The notes beneath the pieces are model-generated. The model ran no database searches. It was not told the DNA's origin and saw only the letters and a list, made by a program, of their open reading frames with translations. Positions 27,494 to 35,388 of a stretch of DNA of 64,000 nucleotides are shown here, in pieces. Each line of letters starts with the position of its first letter. Position 1 is the stretch's first letter. The stretch spans positions 124,001 to 188,000 of the forward strand of contig CAWFPS010000002.1 of assembly GCA_963817905.1 (NCBI GenBank), read 5' to 3'. A program made the translations under genes and the position numbers. The stretch is from VRUE01 sp963817905. GTDB taxonomy: Bacteria; Actinomycetota; Thermoleophilia; Solirubrobacterales; 70-9.

Positions 27494-28885
27494 TCAGTCC
27501 AGCTTCGGACTACGCCAGGGCTGAGCGAGGCGGGCCGCGAGATCATCGGCCAAGCCCTCAATTGGCACCCTCGTCTGCTCCAGTGAGTCGCGGTCTCGCA
27601 GCGTCACCGTGTCGTCTTCCATTGTCTGGTGGTCGACGGTTATGCCCCAGGGCGTGCCGATCTCGTCCTGGCGGCGGTAGCGCTTGCCGATTGAGCCGCC
27701 CTCGTCGAACTCGGCGGGCATGCGGGCGCGCAGGTCCTTGAAAATCTCGCGGGCCTTCTCGGGCATGCCCTCCTTGGAGACGAGGGGGAGGACCGCCACC
27801 TTGTTCGGGGCCAGGCGGGGGTGGAGGCGGAGCACGGTGCGCTGGCGGCCCTCGACCTCCTCGACCTCGTAGGCGTCGACCAGGAAGGCGAGGGTGGCGC
27901 GGTCGGCGCCGGCGGCCGGCTCGATCACGTGTGGGACGTAGCGCTCTTTGGCCTGCTGGTCGAAGTACTCGAGCTTCTCGCCGCTGAACTTGGCGTGCTG
28001 GGTGAGGTCGAAGTTGCCGCGGTTGGCGATCCCCTCCAGCTCCGACCAGCCGATCGGGAAGAGGTACTCGACGTCGCTGGTGCCCGTGGAGTAGTGGGAG
28101 AGCTCGTCGGCGTCGTGGGGGCGGACGCGGAGGAACTCGGGGCGGATGCCGAGCTCGGTGTACCAGCGCTCGCGCTCCTCGATCCAGGTCCGGTACCACT
28201 GCTCGGCGTCGTCGGGCGGGACGAAGAACTCCATCTCCATCTGCTCGAACTCGCGGGTGCGGAAGATGAAGTTGCCGGGCGTGATCTCGTTGCGGAAGGA
28301 CTTGCCGATTTGGGCGATCCCGAAGGGCGGCTTCTTGCGGGCGAAGGCCATCACGTTCTTGAAGTTGATGAAGATGCCCTGGGCGGTCTCGGGCCGCAGG
28401 TAGACCTCGGAGCCCGCGCCCGCCACCGGCCCGACGTGGGTCTCGAACATCAGGTTGAACTGGCGCGGCTCGGAGAGCTCACCGCCGCACTCGGGGCAGC
28501 GCAGCTCGGCGCTGGGGTCGCCGCCCTCGGCTTCGACCGCCTCGCGCAGGTGATCCTCGCGCCAGCGCTTCTTGCACTTGCCGAGGCACTGCACGAGCGG
28601 GTCGGTGAAGCCCTCCAGGTGGCCGGAGGCCTCCCAGACCCGCGGGTGCTGGAGGATCGCCGAGTCGAGGGCGACGATGTCGTCGCGCTCCTGCAACATC
28701 GCCCGCCACCACTCGGCCTTGACGTTGTTCTTCAGCAGCACGCCGTAGTGGCCGTAGTCGTAGGTCGAGCCGAGCCCGCCGTAGATCTCCGAGGAGGGGA
28801 AGACGAAGCCGCGGCGCTTGCACAGGGCGACGATCTCATCCATCGAGACGTCGGTCGCGCGCTCCCCCTGCTGCTCGGCTGCCAT
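27494..28885 (-). CDS. glyS: Glycyl-tRNA synthetase, class II homodimeric type
   Basis: The 463-residue enzyme charges tRNA-Gly with glycine. The start is MAAEQQGERATDVSMDEIVALC at ATG 28885; a longer open frame upstream is antisense to the FmdB-like gene. Motifs include GSTYDYGHYGVLLKNN, the zinc-ribbon-like CPECGG, class II motif 2 (FRNEITPGNFIFRTREFEQME), RPETAQGIF and the late VLPLVSKEG, with an anticodon-binding domain at the end. It is the alpha2 type, as is usual in Actinobacteria. Confidence 0.96.
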   Translation of the reverse strand: MAAEQQGERATDVSMDEIVALCKRRGFVFPSSEIYGGLGSTYDYGHYGVLLKNNVKAEWWRAMLQERDDIVALDSAILQHPRVWEASGHLEGFTDPLVQCLGKCKKRWREDHLREAVEAEGGDPSAELRCPECGGELSEPRQFNLMFETHVGPVAGAGSEVYLRPETAQGIFINFKNVMAFARKKPPFGIAQIGKSFRNEITPGNFIFRTREFEQMEMEFFVPPDDAEQWYRTWIEERERWYTELGIRPEFLRVRPHDADELSHYSTGTSDVEYLFPIGWSELEGIANRGNFDLTQHAKFSGEKLEYFDQQAKERYVPHVIEPAAGADRATLAFLVDAYEVEEVEGRQRTVLRLHPRLAPNKVAVLPLVSKEGMPEKAREIFKDLRARMPAEFDEGGSIGKRYRRQDEIGTPWGITVDHQTMEDDTVTLRDRDSLEQTRVPIEGLADDLAARLAQPWRSPKLD

Positions 28886-28921
28886 GCCGGAACCGTACCG
28901 GCTGCGATAATCCCGCAGCCC

Positions 28922-29251
28922 GTGCCCATCTACGAGTACAAATGCGACAACGGCCACGTCTTCGACGTGATCCAGCGGATGAGCGACGAGGCGCTGACCG
29001 AGTGCCAGGAGTGCGGCGCCCCCGCGGTCCGCGTCCTGCACCCCGTCGCCGTCCACTTCAAGGGCTCCGGCTTCTACAACACCGACTACGGCAAGAAGAA
29101 GAAGGGCGGGGCCAACGGCTCGGGCTCGGAGGGCTCAGGCGACTCCGGAGACTCGAAGAGCAGCGAGTCGAAATCGAGCGACTCGACGTCCTCGAGCGAC
29201 TCGAAACCGGCCGGCGACTCGAAACCGAAGGCCTCGACGACCGGCGACTGA
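28922..29251 (+). CDS. FmdB-type zinc-ribbon protein with Ser/Asp-rich tail
   Basis: From the GTG at 28922 the first 55 residues are the FmdB/CxxC zinc ribbon (PIYEYKCDNGHVFDVIQRM, then CQECGAPAVRVL and FKGSGFYNTDYG). The remaining 55 residues are low-complexity Lys, then Ser/Asp/Gly (SSESKSSDSTSSSDSKP). FmdB proteins are small putative regulators whose function is not settled. It is divergent from glyS with only 36 bp between starts. Confidence 0.85.
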   Translation: MPIYEYKCDNGHVFDVIQRMSDEALTECQECGAPAVRVLHPVAVHFKGSGFYNTDYGKKKKGGANGSGSEGSGDSGDSKSSESKSSDSTSSSDSKPAGDSKPKASTTGD

Positions 29252-29291
29252 ACGGTTTCCCCCCGCTTTTGGGGGGTCAACTGTTCAGTCG
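29245..29291. terminator. Bidirectional terminator hairpin between converging genes
   Basis: CGACTGAAC (29245-29253) pairs with GTTCAGTCG (29283-29291), and inside CCCCCC pairs with GGGGGG around GCTTTT. The left arm contains the stop codon of the FmdB-like gene. It lies between convergent genes, so it can stop transcription from both sides. Confidence 0.75.
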
Positions 29292-29305
29292 ACAGCGCTG
29301 ACGCC

Positions 29306-30538
29306 TCAGCCGCCGAGCAGGCGCTTGACGGCCCGGCGGCGGGTCGCCTCGGGGACTTCGATGCTGCCGTCGGATCGGATGCCGCAGCCCGAGTGGGCGC
29401 CGGCGCAGAGGACGTCGGTCGGGGCGCTGCCGCCGATCGCGGCGGAGAGGACCAGCTGGGGCATGGTCAGGAAACCCATGTCGCTGACGAAGGCCTTGGG
29501 CGCGTCCCAGCCGATGGCCGGGCCGTGGATGAAGTTGTAGGGGAGGCGGAGCGGGTCGGTGAGGCGGCCCTTGATCCCGTTGATCACGCGCTGCTGGGCC
29601 TGGGCGCGCTGGAAGTCGTTGTAGCCGAGCGAGTAGGCGCTCTTGCCCGGCCCCGGGCATTCGACCGGCTCGCGCACCCGCGAGTAGGCCAGGGCCTTTT
29701 CGCCGTCGAGCGTGTTCTCGCCCTTGCGCAGGCGCAGGGTGACGCCGCCCTGGCCGCCGCCGGCGCCGCCGGAGATGTCGGCGCAGAGCTTGTGCGGGAC
29801 GTCGACCTTGACCCCCCCGACCGCGTCGATCAGGTCTTCGAAGCCGGTGAAGTCGACGATCGCGACGTGGTCGATCTGGATGTTGAGGAAGTCTTCGACC
29901 GCTTCGATCTGCGCCTTGGCGCCGCCGAAGGAGTAGGCGGCGTTGATTTTCGTCGGGCTCTGGCCGGGGATTTCGGCGTAGCTATCGCGCGGGATCGAGA
30001 GTTTGCGGAAGGCGCCGCCGCCGGCCCGGATCAGCATCAGCGTGTCGGCGCGGTATTCGCCGGCTTCGCAGCCGTCGTGGGGGGCGTCGCCGTGCGACTG
30101 CTGTTCGAAGCACTTCTGCGAGTGAGGGGCGCCGGGCTCCTTGGTGTCGGGCGGGCGGGCGTCGGTGCCGAGGACGAGGATCGTCTGGGCGCTCGGCAGC
30201 AGCAGTGGGTTGCCGTGCAGGGCGTCCCGCGCTTCGCCGGAGAGCTTGAAGGACTGCAGCTGGGCGGAGACGGCGAAGGCGAGGAAGCTGAGCACGATCC
30301 AGCCCAGCGCCGCGATCCCGACCCACTTCAGGACCCGCTTGCCGCTCCAGCGCCGCGGCGGCCCGCTGCGCCCCGGCTTCGGTCCCTTGTCCCGTCGCCA
30401 CCACTTCGGCGCACGCGGAGTCCGCTCTCTGAGGCCTGAGAGGTCGGGGGACCGCAACCCGGACAGGCGGCCCTTCCGGGACCGGTAGACCTTGTACTCG
30501 GGCGGCCCGGAGGGCTGCTGCTCGCCATTGTCGGCCAT
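29306..30538 (-). CDS. LytR-CpsA-Psr (LCP) cell-wall polymer ligase
   Basis: The 410-residue protein has an Arg-rich cytosolic N-terminus, one membrane helix near 90-112 and an extracytoplasmic LCP domain. Visible motifs are VLGTDARPPD, ADTLMLIRAGGG, SIPRDSYAEIPG with the catalytic Arg, KINAAYSFGG, and FEDLIDAVGGVKVDVP. LCP enzymes attach undecaprenyl-linked polymers to peptidoglycan. Two cysteine-containing loops (CFEQQSHGDAPHDGCEAG and one near the end) may form disulfides outside the cell. Confidence 0.92.
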   Translation of the reverse strand: MADNGEQQPSGPPEYKVYRSRKGRLSGLRSPDLSGLRERTPRAPKWWRRDKGPKPGRSGPPRRWSGKRVLKWVGIAALGWIVLSFLAFAVSAQLQSFKLSGEARDALHGNPLLLPSAQTILVLGTDARPPDTKEPGAPHSQKCFEQQSHGDAPHDGCEAGEYRADTLMLIRAGGGAFRKLSIPRDSYAEIPGQSPTKINAAYSFGGAKAQIEAVEDFLNIQIDHVAIVDFTGFEDLIDAVGGVKVDVPHKLCADISGGAGGGQGGVTLRLRKGENTLDGEKALAYSRVREPVECPGPGKSAYSLGYNDFQRAQAQQRVINGIKGRLTDPLRLPYNFIHGPAIGWDAPKAFVSDMGFLTMPQLVLSAAIGGSAPTDVLCAGAHSGCGIRSDGSIEVPEATRRRAVKRLLGG

Positions 30539-30602
30539 GAGAGACTGCGGAAACTATGCCGATGCCCGCGGTCGCCCGTCTCTACCCTGCCCTTGAGCGC
30601 GC

Positions 30603-31565
30603 ATGAGTGCAGGGGAAATCATCGGGGTTGACCTGGGGGGCACGAAGATGCTGCTCGGAGTTCTCGACGCCGGCTCGAAGGTGCTCTGGGAGAGCCGCGA
30701 GGCCTCAACCGGGCAGAGCGAGGACGAGCTGGTCGAGTTGCTGGTGCGGGAGGTCGAGGAGGCGCGGGGCGAATGCCCGGGCGCGTCGGCGGTCGGGCTG
30801 GGCATCCCGGCGACGATCGATCACGACAAGGGCATCGCTGTGTCCGCGGTCAACCTGCCGCTGGAGAACCTGCCGATCCGCGACCTGGTCGGGGGGCGGA
30901 CCGGGCTGCCGGTCTTCGTCGACAACGACGCCACCGTGGCGGCCCTGGCCGAGCATCTCTACGGCGCCGCGCGAGGGGCTGAAAACGCGGTGATGCTGAC
31001 GATCGGCACCGGGATCGGCGGCGGCCTGATCCTCGGCGGCGAGATCTATCGCGGCTCGACCGGGGCCGGGGCCGAGCTGGGCCACACGGTGATCGAGGCC
31101 GACGGGCCGCCCTGCCAGGGCAACTGCCCGGGTCGCGGCTGCGTCGAGACCCTGGCCTCCGGCACGGCGCTGGGGCGCGAGGGGCGGGCGGCGGCGGAGC
31201 GCGAGCCCGATTCGGCCCTGGGCAAGGCGCGTGCCGCGGGGGAGACGATCGACGGCAAGGCGGTCACCGAGGCCGCTCTCGGTGGCGACCGGACCGCCCG
31301 CGGCGTCTTCGACCTGATCGGCACCCGCCTCGGCGTCGCCCTGACCAGCTTCGCCAACATCTTCGAGCCCGAGGTCTTCGTGATCGGCGGTGGCGTGATC
31401 GCCGCCGGCGACCTGCTGCTCGACCCGGCCCGGCGTGAGCTGGAGGCGCGGGCGCTGCCGCCGATGAAGAAGATCCCGGTGGTCGCGGCCGAGCTGGGCG
31501 CCGACGCCGGGATGATCGGCGCCGCGGCGATGGCGCGGATCGAGCTCGAGCAGGGCAAGGGCTGA
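30603..31565 (+). CDS. glk: ROK-family glucokinase
   Basis: The 320-residue sugar kinase has the ATP phosphate loop IIGVDLGGTKMLLGV at the start and the sugar-binding LPVFVDNDATVAALAEH with the catalytic Asp near 106. IGTGIGGGLILGG and a zinc-binding cluster (CQGNCPGRGCVE near 175) are as in bacterial ROK glucokinases. It probably phosphorylates glucose at O6. Its TGA overlaps the rsmI ATG by one base (TGATG). Confidence 0.9.
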   Translation: MSAGEIIGVDLGGTKMLLGVLDAGSKVLWESREASTGQSEDELVELLVREVEEARGECPGASAVGLGIPATIDHDKGIAVSAVNLPLENLPIRDLVGGRTGLPVFVDNDATVAALAEHLYGAARGAENAVMLTIGTGIGGGLILGGEIYRGSTGAGAELGHTVIEADGPPCQGNCPGRGCVETLASGTALGREGRAAAEREPDSALGKARAAGETIDGKAVTEAALGGDRTARGVFDLIGTRLGVALTSFANIFEPEVFVIGGGVIAAGDLLLDPARRELEARALPPMKKIPVVAAELGADAGMIGAAAMARIELEQGKG

Positions 31566-32392
31566 TGCCCGGCGAGCTGATCGTCTGCCCGACGCCGATC
31601 GGCAACCTCGACGATCTCACGATCCGGGTCCGCGAGGCCCTCGTCAGCGCCGACTGGATCGCCTGCGAGGACACCCGCCGCACCGGCGGCCTGCTCGACA
31701 AGCTCGGCATCCGCCCGGCGCCGCCGCTGGTCTCCAACCACGAGGGCAACGAAGGACCGCGCGCGACCGAGCTGGCGCAGAAGATCGAGCGCGGCGAACG
31801 GGTTGCGCTGGTCTCCGACGCGGGGATGCCGGGGATCTCCGACCCTGGCTACAAGCTGATCCGCCGCTGCATCGAACGCGACCTCGACGTCACGGTGCTG
31901 CCCGGCCCCTCGGTGGTGCCGGTGGCGCTGGTCGCCTCCGGCCTGCCGACCGACCGCTGGCGCTTCGAGGGCTTCCTGCCCAAGCGCTCCGGTGAGATGG
32001 AGCGGGTGCTGCGCTCGGCCGAGACCGTGATCGCCTTCGAGTCCCCGCGCCGGGTGGGCGAGTCCCTGGCGGCATTGGCGGCGATCGCCGCCGACCGTCC
32101 CGCCGCCGTCTGCCGCGAGCTGACCAAGATGCACGAGGAAGTCGCCCGCGGCTCCCTCGCCGAACTCGCCCGCCGCTTCCGCGGCGAGGTCAAGGGCGAG
32201 ATCGTCCTCGTCATCGGCCCCGCAGCCGCCGAGGAGCACGACCGCGACGTCGGCTTCGCCGTCGACGCCCTCCGCCACCTGGTCCAGTCCGGCGCCCGCC
32301 CCCGCGCCGCGGCCAGCGTAGTAGCCGCCCTCACCGGCACGAGGGCGAACGATCTCTACCGGGCGCTGACCGGCCGCGAGCCGCGACGCTGA
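31565..32392 (+). CDS. rsmI: 16S rRNA (cytidine1402-2'-O)-methyltransferase RsmI
   Basis: The 275-residue SAM-dependent TP-methylase modifies C1402 of 16S rRNA. It begins LIVCPTPIGNLDDLTIRV and has ACEDTRRTGGLLDKLGI and ALVSDAGMPGISDPGY, followed by VLPGPSVVPVALVASGLP, all strongly conserved in RsmI. A fragment resembling its last about 30 codons is found at 35119-35218 joined to a metG start. The gene lies at the left border of the accessory island. Confidence 0.96.
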   Translation: MPGELIVCPTPIGNLDDLTIRVREALVSADWIACEDTRRTGGLLDKLGIRPAPPLVSNHEGNEGPRATELAQKIERGERVALVSDAGMPGISDPGYKLIRRCIERDLDVTVLPGPSVVPVALVASGLPTDRWRFEGFLPKRSGEMERVLRSAETVIAFESPRRVGESLAALAAIAADRPAAVCRELTKMHEEVARGSLAELARRFRGEVKGEIVLVIGPAAAEEHDRDVGFAVDALRHLVQSGARPRAAASVVAALTGTRANDLYRALTGREPRR

Positions 32393-32460
32393 GCCTTTCA
32401 GGACCTCGCCCAGAGTCGAGCCTTTGCGCTCCAGGTTGGCATTGTCGCGAAGCAATCCGC

Positions 32461-32769
32461 CTAGTCGACATTTTTCTCGAGAGGCGAGACGCTGAAGCGG
32501 CCTGGGGGTGCGATCGGTACCTCCAAAGGCGTCCACTCGATGCCCTCGAAGAATTTGTCGAGTGGTACTTCCAGTACCGCCGACAGTCTAATCAACGTTC
32601 TGAGCCGGGGTTCGCGTTTCCCCCGCTCCAGCGCGCTGATCTCCGTCCGGTGCATTTCGGCGAGGTTGGCCAGGTCTTCTTGCGAGAGTTTGTGCTCAAG
32701 TCGGATGCGACGTAGATTTTGCGAGAACCTCTCCCGCACAGCCAGAGGTTGCTGCTTGGTGACACTCAT
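32461..32769 (-). CDS. XRE-family helix-turn-helix regulator 1
   Basis: The 102-residue protein from ATG 32769 has a Cro/C1-type HTH (FSQNLRRIRLEHKLSQEDLA, NLAEMHRTEISALERGKREP), then a C-terminal stretch of about 30 residues. The ATG overlaps the stop of the upstream wHTH gene (ATGA), so it is the last gene of a three-regulator operon. No target is visible. Confidence 0.82.
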   Translation of the reverse strand: MSVTKQQPLAVRERFSQNLRRIRLEHKLSQEDLANLAEMHRTEISALERGKREPRLRTLIRLSAVLEVPLDKFFEGIEWTPLEVPIAPPGRFSVSPLEKNVD

Positions 32770-32966
32770 GGCAGGAGCCGCGCTCGTTCCAGAACCAACA
32801 GGTGATACGCGACCGCCCTGGGTGTTGGATGGGTCGGCAGTTCGCGGCAAAGGTCCATTGGGTCGAGGGACTTGCCCTGAGTCGCAAAGGCGAGGATTGC
32901 AGCCCGCAGATCGTGACTTCGCACCTGGTCGCACCGTGCTTTCGATAGGACGCGCTCTCGGGTCAA
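32766..32966 (-). CDS. Small winged-helix protein 2
   Basis: A TTG at 32966 overlaps the upstream stop (TTGA), and the frame ends in the ATGA shared with the XRE gene. This gives 66 residues, with LRAAILAFATQGKSLDPMDLC, then PTPRAVAYHLLVLERARLLP, a short wHTH resembling the neighbour's AVAYHLRTL region. A GTG at 32924 (52 residues) is the alternative. The larger open frame extending to 33137 overlaps the neighbour heavily and is not used. Confidence 0.55.
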   Translation of the reverse strand: MTRERVLSKARCDQVRSHDLRAAILAFATQGKSLDPMDLCRELPTHPTPRAVAYHLLVLERARLLP

Positions 32967-33307
32967 GCCGCTATCCGCCCTCTCTCGGAGGCTGGGGTGC
33001 GCCCGCGAAAGAAGTACAGCTTTCGCGTCCAACGGTGATGTATTTCTTCTTCGCCGCAGAGGGTCAAGACGGGAAGGTCGAAGGCGAGCGTTCGCAGGTG
33101 GTAGGCAACGGCAGGAACGCCCTTCGGCTCCGCCCACATCCGGTCGAGGTCTGTTGCTGACATCGGCTCATCCACCCAGCGCAGCGCTTCAATGATCGCG
33201 ACTTTGGTCGGGTGGAGCACCAGCGGGACGAGGGCGGCCCAGGCAACCGGTTCAGCGGCGCCTTGCGTGGGCCTCGGCAGATCGGAGATGTTGCTCGAAT
33301 GGGGCAT
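32963..33307 (-). CDS. Winged-helix (ArsR-like) protein 1
   Basis: The 114-residue protein has a wHTH core: LHPTKVAIIEALRWVDEPMS, ATDLDRMW, GVPAVAYHLRTL, and a wing with HHRWTRKLYFF. Its layout is like small ArsR/MarR-type regulators. The stop overlaps the TTG of the next gene, starting the three-gene operon of regulators. No metal-binding Cys pair is seen. Confidence 0.6.
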   Translation of the reverse strand: MPHSSNISDLPRPTQGAAEPVAWAALVPLVLHPTKVAIIEALRWVDEPMSATDLDRMWAEPKGVPAVAYHLRTLAFDLPVLTLCGEEEIHHRWTRKLYFFRGRTPASERGRIAA

Positions 33308-33430
33308 GCGGCTACATGTGCCCCGATCCGGCTCACCCTCTAGCGGCTCGCCGGTCGGGGCGTTCCTCGGAACCGGAGCGCTGCCCCCGAACTCAGCCCT
33401 CGATTCGGATGGATCGCGGGGCTAAGTTCA

Positions 33431-33501
33431 TCTCTGTTCCAGCCTCCAGGTTGGCGAGCGCTTGACGACTGGCCCACTTCCCCTGGAGGCTGGAACAGAG
33501 A
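33431..33501. repeat. Perfect 20-bp inverted repeat with a 31-base loop
   Basis: TCTCTGTTCCAGCCTCCAGG (33431-33450) and its exact complement (33482-33501) enclose 31 bases. It lies between two minus-strand regulator genes, 75 bp after the stop of the upstream one. No T-run flanks it, so a simple terminator is not obvious. Arm length matches elements A and C, but no shared sequence was seen. Confidence 0.9.
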
Positions 33502-33575
33502 GAGACTCATCACTCTGCTTCCTTCGGAGCGATAGACGGTTTCAAATCGGTACGTCAGGGGCAACCCGAACTTCA

Positions 33576-34226
33576 TTACCAGTCATTTTTCCCTGTCTCG
33601 AAGTAGCCGCCCGTTGGCCTTCCCGTCCGACCCCTCTCGAACGCAAGCAGCGCGACCACCGAAGTGTTTCCCGTCTCTCCTGATTTCGACATGCGGTTAA
33701 CGGACTTGCCGTGGATTTTCTTTACCTTCTCGTACGTGTCGAGCATGAGTTGGTGCGTTTCCTGCTCACCCAGATGATCGAAGTACGGCGCGTCCCACAG
33801 CAAGCAAACGGGGTCCACGTCCAGCTTTCCATTCCGGTAGGAGCTGATGGTTTCGGCAAGGATGCCCTGGGCGATCGCGCCGGATACGTCGTGGCGCTCC
33901 TCAACGGTCATTGTCTTGGCCATTGCATCCGAGATTTCGGGGGATTTGATGGCTCGGTAGACGGCCCTGACGTAGCTGCCTACTTTCTTGTAGCCCGCCA
34001 GTTCGATGCTGCCTGCTTCGTAGAGTTCGTGGATGTGATTGCGAACGTTCTTGACGTCCTCACCGATCATCAGCGCAACCTCGCCCGCGCTGAATTCCCC
34101 TTCGTGAAAGATTGCCAACGCTTCGACCTTGATCCAGTGTCTTACGGACGAGGGAAGCGCCTCGTCGGGGAGCTTCGTGCGCTTCTTGACTGGCTTTCGG
34201 CCGATTTCCATCTCTCGCTGACTCAA
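33576..34226 (-). CDS. Winged-helix transcriptional regulator 3
   Basis: Of about 216 residues, the N-terminal half holds a wHTH (VRHWIKVEALAIFHEGEFSA, GEVALMIGEDVKNVRNHIHE, LYEAGSIELAGYKKVGSYVR). The second half is a helical domain of unknown role with QETHQLMLDTYEKVKKIHG. GAAGGAG five bases before a TTG at 34226 suggests that start; an ATG at 34211 is an alternative. Codon use is less GC-biased than in the flanking housekeeping genes, which suggests acquired DNA. Confidence 0.65.
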   Translation of the reverse strand: MSQREMEIGRKPVKKRTKLPDEALPSSVRHWIKVEALAIFHEGEFSAGEVALMIGEDVKNVRNHIHELYEAGSIELAGYKKVGSYVRAVYRAIKSPEISDAMAKTMTVEERHDVSGAIAQGILAETISSYRNGKLDVDPVCLLWDAPYFDHLGEQETHQLMLDTYEKVKKIHGKSVNRMSKSGETGNTSVVALLAFERGRTGRPTGGYFETGKNDW

Positions 34227-34498
34227 GTCGGCTCCTTCGATCAATTTTGCTTACGTCACTCAGTCAAGGCCGAGCATACCCGCGCATTGAAATGAAAACC
34301 TGAGTTGTCATGAGATTCTTTCTAATCTCTTTCTTCCCGTCCCGGTGGCAGAGCCGGGGTGACGACACGGGGAGGGAGGTGAGTCCGCATGACGATCAAT
34401 CCGGTCAGTCCGGTTGCCCCGCTGTTGCAGATTTACAAGCAGCGGTAGACGATCTGGGCCGGTTCTGGGCGTCGTGTTTGAGGCTGGGGACCGGCCCG

Positions 34499-34771
34499 CT
34501 ACGTTTCGCGCTGGAGCAGCTCGGATGCTTCGCCGAGGTCGTTCAGCAACTCCCCGGGTTCGATATCCAAGCCGCGTGCGAGCCGCAGGATCGTGGTCAG
34601 CCGAGGCTCCCTTGCACCGCGCTCCATGCGTCCGATCGCGGTCGGGTGGATGTCGGTGGCATGGGCCAGGGCATCCTGGGAGAGGTCGAGACGATTCCGC
34701 AGCTCGCGCAAACGCTTTCCGAATGCGGTGCTTGCTCGCTTTGAATTTTGATCTAGATAGAGGTCGGCCAC
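34499..34771 (-). CDS. XRE-family helix-turn-helix regulator 2
   Basis: The 90-residue protein (GTG start at 34771) has a Cro/C1 HTH: FGKRLRELRNRLDLSQDALA, HATDIHPTAIGRMERGAREP and LTTILRLARGLDI. The short tail ends in LLQRET. Three 15-bp direct repeats begin 23 bp upstream and are candidate binding sites. Confidence 0.82.
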   Translation of the reverse strand: MADLYLDQNSKRASTAFGKRLRELRNRLDLSQDALAHATDIHPTAIGRMERGAREPRLTTILRLARGLDIEPGELLNDLGEASELLQRET

Positions 34772-34793
34772 CGATGTAGCGTGGCTGTTGCCC

Positions 34794-34838
34794 GCGTATC
34801 GGTCTAGAGCGTATTGGTTGGGAGCGCATTGGTCTAAT
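34794..34838. promoter_or_regulatory. Three tandem 15-bp repeats upstream of XRE regulator 2
   Basis: Consecutive units GCGTATCGGTCTAGA, GCGTATTGGTTGGGA and GCGCATTGGTCTAAT (34794-34838) are a tandem array with consensus GCGTATTGGTCT. The position just before the XRE start suggests an operator or iteron-like array. Confidence 0.6.
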
Positions 34839-34940
34839 TATGCCGATTCGACCGGAAGACCCTGTTTCGCCCATATGGCTTGCCCCGAGTTGGCCGATCC
34901 TCCTGTCGCCCTTGTTGGCTAGGTAGGGTCGGCAAGGCCA

Positions 34941-35218
34941 ATGGGCCGAAACAATTTCTTCATCACCACCCCGATCTACTACGTGAACGCCGAGCCGCAC
35001 CTCGGCCACGCGTACTCGACGATGGCTGCCGACGTGCTGGCACGGCATATGCGCCAGCGAGGGGAGGACGTCTTCTTTCTCACCGGCACCGACGAGCATG
35101 GGGAGCCGATTGAGACGGCGCCGGCCCCTGCGTGGCCGCCAGCGTAGTGACCGCCTTCATGAGCACGAGGGCGAACGATCTCTACCGAGCGCTGGCCGGC
35201 CGCGAGCCGCGGCGCTAA
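34941..35218 (+). pseudogene. Chimeric remnant: metG 5' end joined to rsmI 3' end
   Basis: 34941 to about 35118 matches the first 60 codons of metG (MGRNNFFITTPIYYVNAEP) at roughly 90 percent nucleotide identity by eye; most differences are at third codon positions. From about 35119 to the TAA at 35218 it matches the last about 33 codons of rsmI (TRANDLYRAL, GREPRR). The two pieces meet out of frame, so no useful protein is made. The order metG-start then rsmI-end is the junction expected when an rsmI-metG interval is duplicated in tandem or integrates by single crossover. Confidence 0.9.
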
Positions 35219-35388
35219 TAGGGCGAGATTCCTTGGTGGATGAAATTCCACTGAGAAAAATACCTAAAGTATTTAAGACAGGATTCTCCTTGCAAACATC
35301 CTTTCGGTGATGTAGAAACTCGCGCGGTACCCAGACTAGTCTTTGAACTTACCCGCCTATGGAGGGTGGGTGGCAAGGGGGAGAATCA
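35219..35388 (+). promoter_or_regulatory. A/T-rich leader and promoter region of the giant secreted protein
   Basis: The region is strikingly A/T rich. It has an inverted repeat AAATAC-CTAAA-GTATTT (35258-35274) and a smaller GTGGA/TCCAC repeat before it. A TTGCAA box about 17 bp before TAGAAA gives a possible promoter. A GGGGGAGA ribosome site precedes the GTG at 35389. Confidence 0.45.

Noticed and set aside
33340..33576. Minus-strand frame across the 20-bp inverted repeat
   Set aside because: It has no recognisable fold and runs through both arms of the palindrome; a chance frame is more likely.
34308..35099. Minus-strand frame with repeated Arg-Pro-Ile units
   Set aside because: The repeats come from the 15-bp DNA repeats and the frame is antisense to the metG fragment; no protein is supported.
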